A program made the position numbers and the translations under genes. DNA of 54,007 nucleotides from JAGDXO01 sp964541025. GTDB taxonomy: Archaea; Thermoplasmatota; Thermoplasmata; Thermoplasmatales; GCA-001856825. The stretch covers positions 1 to 54,007 of the forward strand of contig CAZIOW010000006.1 of the NCBI GenBank assembly GCA_964541025.1, written 5' to 3'. Of the stretch, positions 52,007 to 54,007 are shown piece by piece; the stretch's first letter is position 1, and each line of letters begins with the position of its first letter. The notes below the pieces were generated by a model, which was not told the origin of the DNA, searched no databases, and saw nothing but the letters and a program-made list of their open reading frames with translations.

Positions 52007-52582
52007 ATGGGAAGACTTAATGTTTCACTGAGCAATGATACCATAAAGAAAATTCAGGAAATTTCTAAGAGAGAGGGCAAAACGATAAGTTCCATTGTAT
52101 CAGAGTCAATTTCCATTTACGAGGATATTTCAAAATCAGGCAGGAATAGGAAGGACATAGAAAAGATTTTCAACATTCTGTCGCTGATGAAAACGTTTGA
52201 AGCGATCCCAGTTCCAAGTGTTCTCCTCGATTTCAGCATAACGAAATGCATGAATTCTTCTTCAGATGAAACAATATCTTTCTGGAAGGAGAGAGGAAAA
52301 CAGCTTGGAATGATAATAAAGGAGGTAGCACCTGAGGTTGAGGACGTTAAGAATATGGCTCAGGATTATGGACCTCTTTTGCCCTTAAATGGGCTGGAAG
52401 TAATGAATAAGAACGATCTTATAACAGTAATCTTGACTGGAACAGGATATACTAGAAATTCTTCTCTTGCCACAGCCTATGCAGTGGAGGGTTTCCTTGA
52501 ATCATATGGGTATGGCGATTTCAACATAGAGGTTATGGAAGGATTCGTGAAGGTTGATGGGAGGAAAAAGCAGGGATTATAA
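52007..52582 (+). CDS. Ribbon-helix-helix transcriptional regulator with a C-terminal domain
   Basis: 191 residues from ATG 52007 (MGRLNVSLSNDTIKKIQEI). The first ~45 residues are an RHH_1/CopG fold (strand RLNVSLS, then helices IKKIQEISKREGKTISSIVSESISIYED). The remaining ~145 residues form an unknown domain (LLDFSITKCMNSSSDETISFWKERGKQLG...) that may sense a ligand. It probably binds the palindrome at 51944-51971 and so controls itself and perhaps DUF981. Confidence 0.82.
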   Translation: MGRLNVSLSNDTIKKIQEISKREGKTISSIVSESISIYEDISKSGRNRKDIEKIFNILSLMKTFEAIPVPSVLLDFSITKCMNSSSDETISFWKERGKQLGMIIKEVAPEVEDVKNMAQDYGPLLPLNGLEVMNKNDLITVILTGTGYTRNSSLATAYAVEGFLESYGYGDFNIEVMEGFVKVDGRKKQGL

Positions 52583-52676
52583 ACTAATTTTCAAGTGTGC
52601 ATACGGATTTTATTCACTATAAATTTATAAGATGACAGCATGGAGATGAAGATCTATATAATGTTGGTGAATACAT

Positions 52677-53714
52677 ATGAATAGGAATGTACTATCTGTC
52701 TTTGGATCTGAATGGTTTGGCATATCCATATCAACCCTAGCACTGGCTCAGGTATTCATACTTCTATTTTCACAGTCCCATTATATTTATTTTAAGTATG
52801 TTGCAGAGATCATAACTTCATTAGGATTGCTCATTTTCGTCATCATATTTTATCTATGGGTTATCAGAGCATTGACTTCATCCGGGATTAAACTGTCCCA
52901 CTGGAATAATCTCACAAGATTGAGTTTTACAGCCCTTATTCCAATAATAGGATTTGTATTAAACTATCAGTTATTCTTTTATTTTGGATTCAATAGTTTA
53001 ACTGCTGAAATTTCGCTAGCCAATTATTTTTTAGAATATAGCCTTGCATTCATAATTGGCATAATGCTCGGTTATAAACTTTACACGAAAGAAATAACCC
53101 AGAAGGAAATAAATTATGCCATTGTGATACCTCCTCTTTCAATTGGAGCTGGAATTTTTCTTGCAATGCCACTGATGAATTATTTTAAATCCACATATGG
53201 AGCTCTAATCTATTTCCTGTCGATTATGGGGATAGGGATATTTTTCTTCCTTTACATTTTCATAGGATCATTGGCCCTATCCGGTCACGTTACTGCAAAA
53301 CACCAGGAATCCCTACCGACCACTATGCTTCCTGTCGGTATAGCAAGTTTGATAGTAATTAACTTGCTAACTATTACACCTTTATCGTTCATACCTGGAG
53401 CCAATCTTTCGATTGATTCTGTTAAATTCATTTCAATTCTGCTCTGGGGATTTGAGCTATGGAATTTCTTAGTGGTTCTTATCCTTATATTTAGAAATCC
53501 AACAAGAGGCCAGCTTGGAATATGGGCTTACGGTTTTCCTCTTGGATTATTTGCAACATCCACGATAAAGATCTTTGGTTTTACAAAGTTTAATTTTATG
53601 TATGATGCCTTCATAATTATTGTTGCAATAATGGTATTACTTTGGATTTATGCTTGGCTTAACACTTACGTTATCATAAGTGGAATACTCAAAATTGATA
53701 AGGTCGGTAAATAA
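52677..53714 (+). CDS. TDT/SLAC1-family transporter
   Basis: 345 residues with ten membrane helices. The start VFGSEWFGISISTLALAQVF, the middle with PP-x-S-x-G-A-G-I-F, and WAYGFPLGLFATSTIKI are characteristic of the tellurite-resistance/dicarboxylate (TDT) family; these carry anions, malate or sulfite. The substrate is not readable. A TATA box (aaatttataag, about 52620-52630) lies upstream. Confidence 0.78.
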   Translation: MNRNVLSVFGSEWFGISISTLALAQVFILLFSQSHYIYFKYVAEIITSLGLLIFVIIFYLWVIRALTSSGIKLSHWNNLTRLSFTALIPIIGFVLNYQLFFYFGFNSLTAEISLANYFLEYSLAFIIGIMLGYKLYTKEITQKEINYAIVIPPLSIGAGIFLAMPLMNYFKSTYGALIYFLSIMGIGIFFFLYIFIGSLALSGHVTAKHQESLPTTMLPVGIASLIVINLLTITPLSFIPGANLSIDSVKFISILLWGFELWNFLVVLILIFRNPTRGQLGIWAYGFPLGLFATSTIKIFGFTKFNFMYDAFIIIVAIMVLLWIYAWLNTYVIISGILKIDKVGK

Positions 53715-53970
53715 TGCCTGCTAAATTTATGGTTTTTTTATAAATATTTACATTTGTTTATTTATACCTTGAAATGAAATTTCAAAAATTGTAAATGATT
53801 CAATAACCATTACAATTTATCTTTTCTTTATCAAATTTGTTCTTATAGCCTGAATGTTATTAAACGAAATAGTCTTGAAACTTCCAATATTATAAGTTCT
53901 CTATTGCCTGATAATAAGTTTAGGGGAAAACGCATCTAAATTAATATTCGTAGATTTCTCAACCATTCCC

Positions 53971-54007
53971 ATGAAACTGCTACTTTATAAGACCTATTAT
54001 AAGGACC
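53971..54007 (+). CDS. Possible N-terminus of a gene truncated by the window end
   Basis: ATG at 53971 opens a frame to the window end (MKLLLYKTYYKD...). An AT box (aaattaatattc, about 53938-53949) lies 22-33 nt upstream, as in leaderless genes here. Too short to identify. Confidence 0.3.
   Translation, partial: MKLLLYKTYYKD

Noticed and set aside
1..54007. CRISPR array or cas genes
   Set aside because: No regularly spaced repeats of 24-40 bp and no Cas-like products were seen.
1..54007. Ribosomal RNA genes
   Set aside because: No GC-rich conserved rRNA stretches were recognised in this AT-rich window.

Overview
The window is an AT-rich stretch of an archaeal chromosome, most likely from a member of the Thermoplasmatales (Thermoplasma/Ferroplasma/Cuniculiplasma type). 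The reasons are an archaeal translation operon (S12, S7, EF-2, EF-1A, S10), archaeal-type AlaRS, Twy1 and TrmI, isoprenoid-lipid genes (HMG-CoA synthase, prenyl synthase, geranylgeranyl reductase), a Ta0938-like small protein, and many apparently leaderless promoters with a TATA box about 22-30 nt before the start codon. The exact genus is inference.

Layout. 1-1.5 kb is a decayed island edge: the tail of an unknown ORF, broken coding sequence, and a truncated tyrosine integrase abutting the 3' end of tRNA-Asp(GTC). 1.5-7.4 kb holds an SRPBCC-like protein, an aldo-keto reductase, the HMG-CoA synthase/thiolase/DUF35 operon (mevalonate entry), a secreted FKBP isomerase and an EamA transporter. 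7.4-12.3 kb is the str-type translation operon on the minus strand. 12.4-17.4 kb carries an HTH_10 regulator, a hemerythrin-like protein, a THUMP-like methyltransferase, SemiSWEET, a PPOX-fold flavoprotein, a 2-hydroxyacid dehydrogenase and a CinA-like domain. 17.4-25.8 kb is a looser region with several gene-free AT-rich gaps and lineage-restricted genes: a variant ZIP transporter with a palindromic operator, an ICMT-like enzyme, a zinc-finger/haem-oxygenase-fold protein paired with a Ta0938 protein, an MBL hydrolase, tandem paralogous membrane proteins and an HmdB-like radical SAM enzyme with CX5CX2C. 25.8-28.7 kb holds tRNA-Leu(TAG), a GNAT, a prenyl synthase and UbiX.

28.5-38.5 kb is a complete complex I operon of the 11-subunit archaeal type (A,B,C,D,H,I,J,K,L,M,N, with NuoJ split in two), without NuoE/F/G, and ending in two small unknown genes. 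38.5-41.9 kb is the sdhACDB operon. Together with prenyl synthase and UbiX, this section makes and uses a membrane quinone respiratory chain. 42-46.3 kb has tRNA modification (Twy1, TrmI) and charging (AlaRS), with trmI and alaS sharing a symmetrical 46-bp bidirectional promoter. 46.3-54 kb has a site-2-type protease whose real start seems to be a non-ATG codon, geranylgeranyl reductase, a DUF47/PiT phosphate pair, DUF981, an RHH regulator with a clear operator, and a TDT-family transporter.

Most noteworthy: the thiolase of the HMG-CoA operon has Ala where the catalytic Cys should be; the HDO/Ta0938 pair; the HmdB-like enzyme in a lineage where no Hmd is visible here; the metal-box-like palindrome before the ZIP variant; and the hidden N-terminus of the M50 protease.
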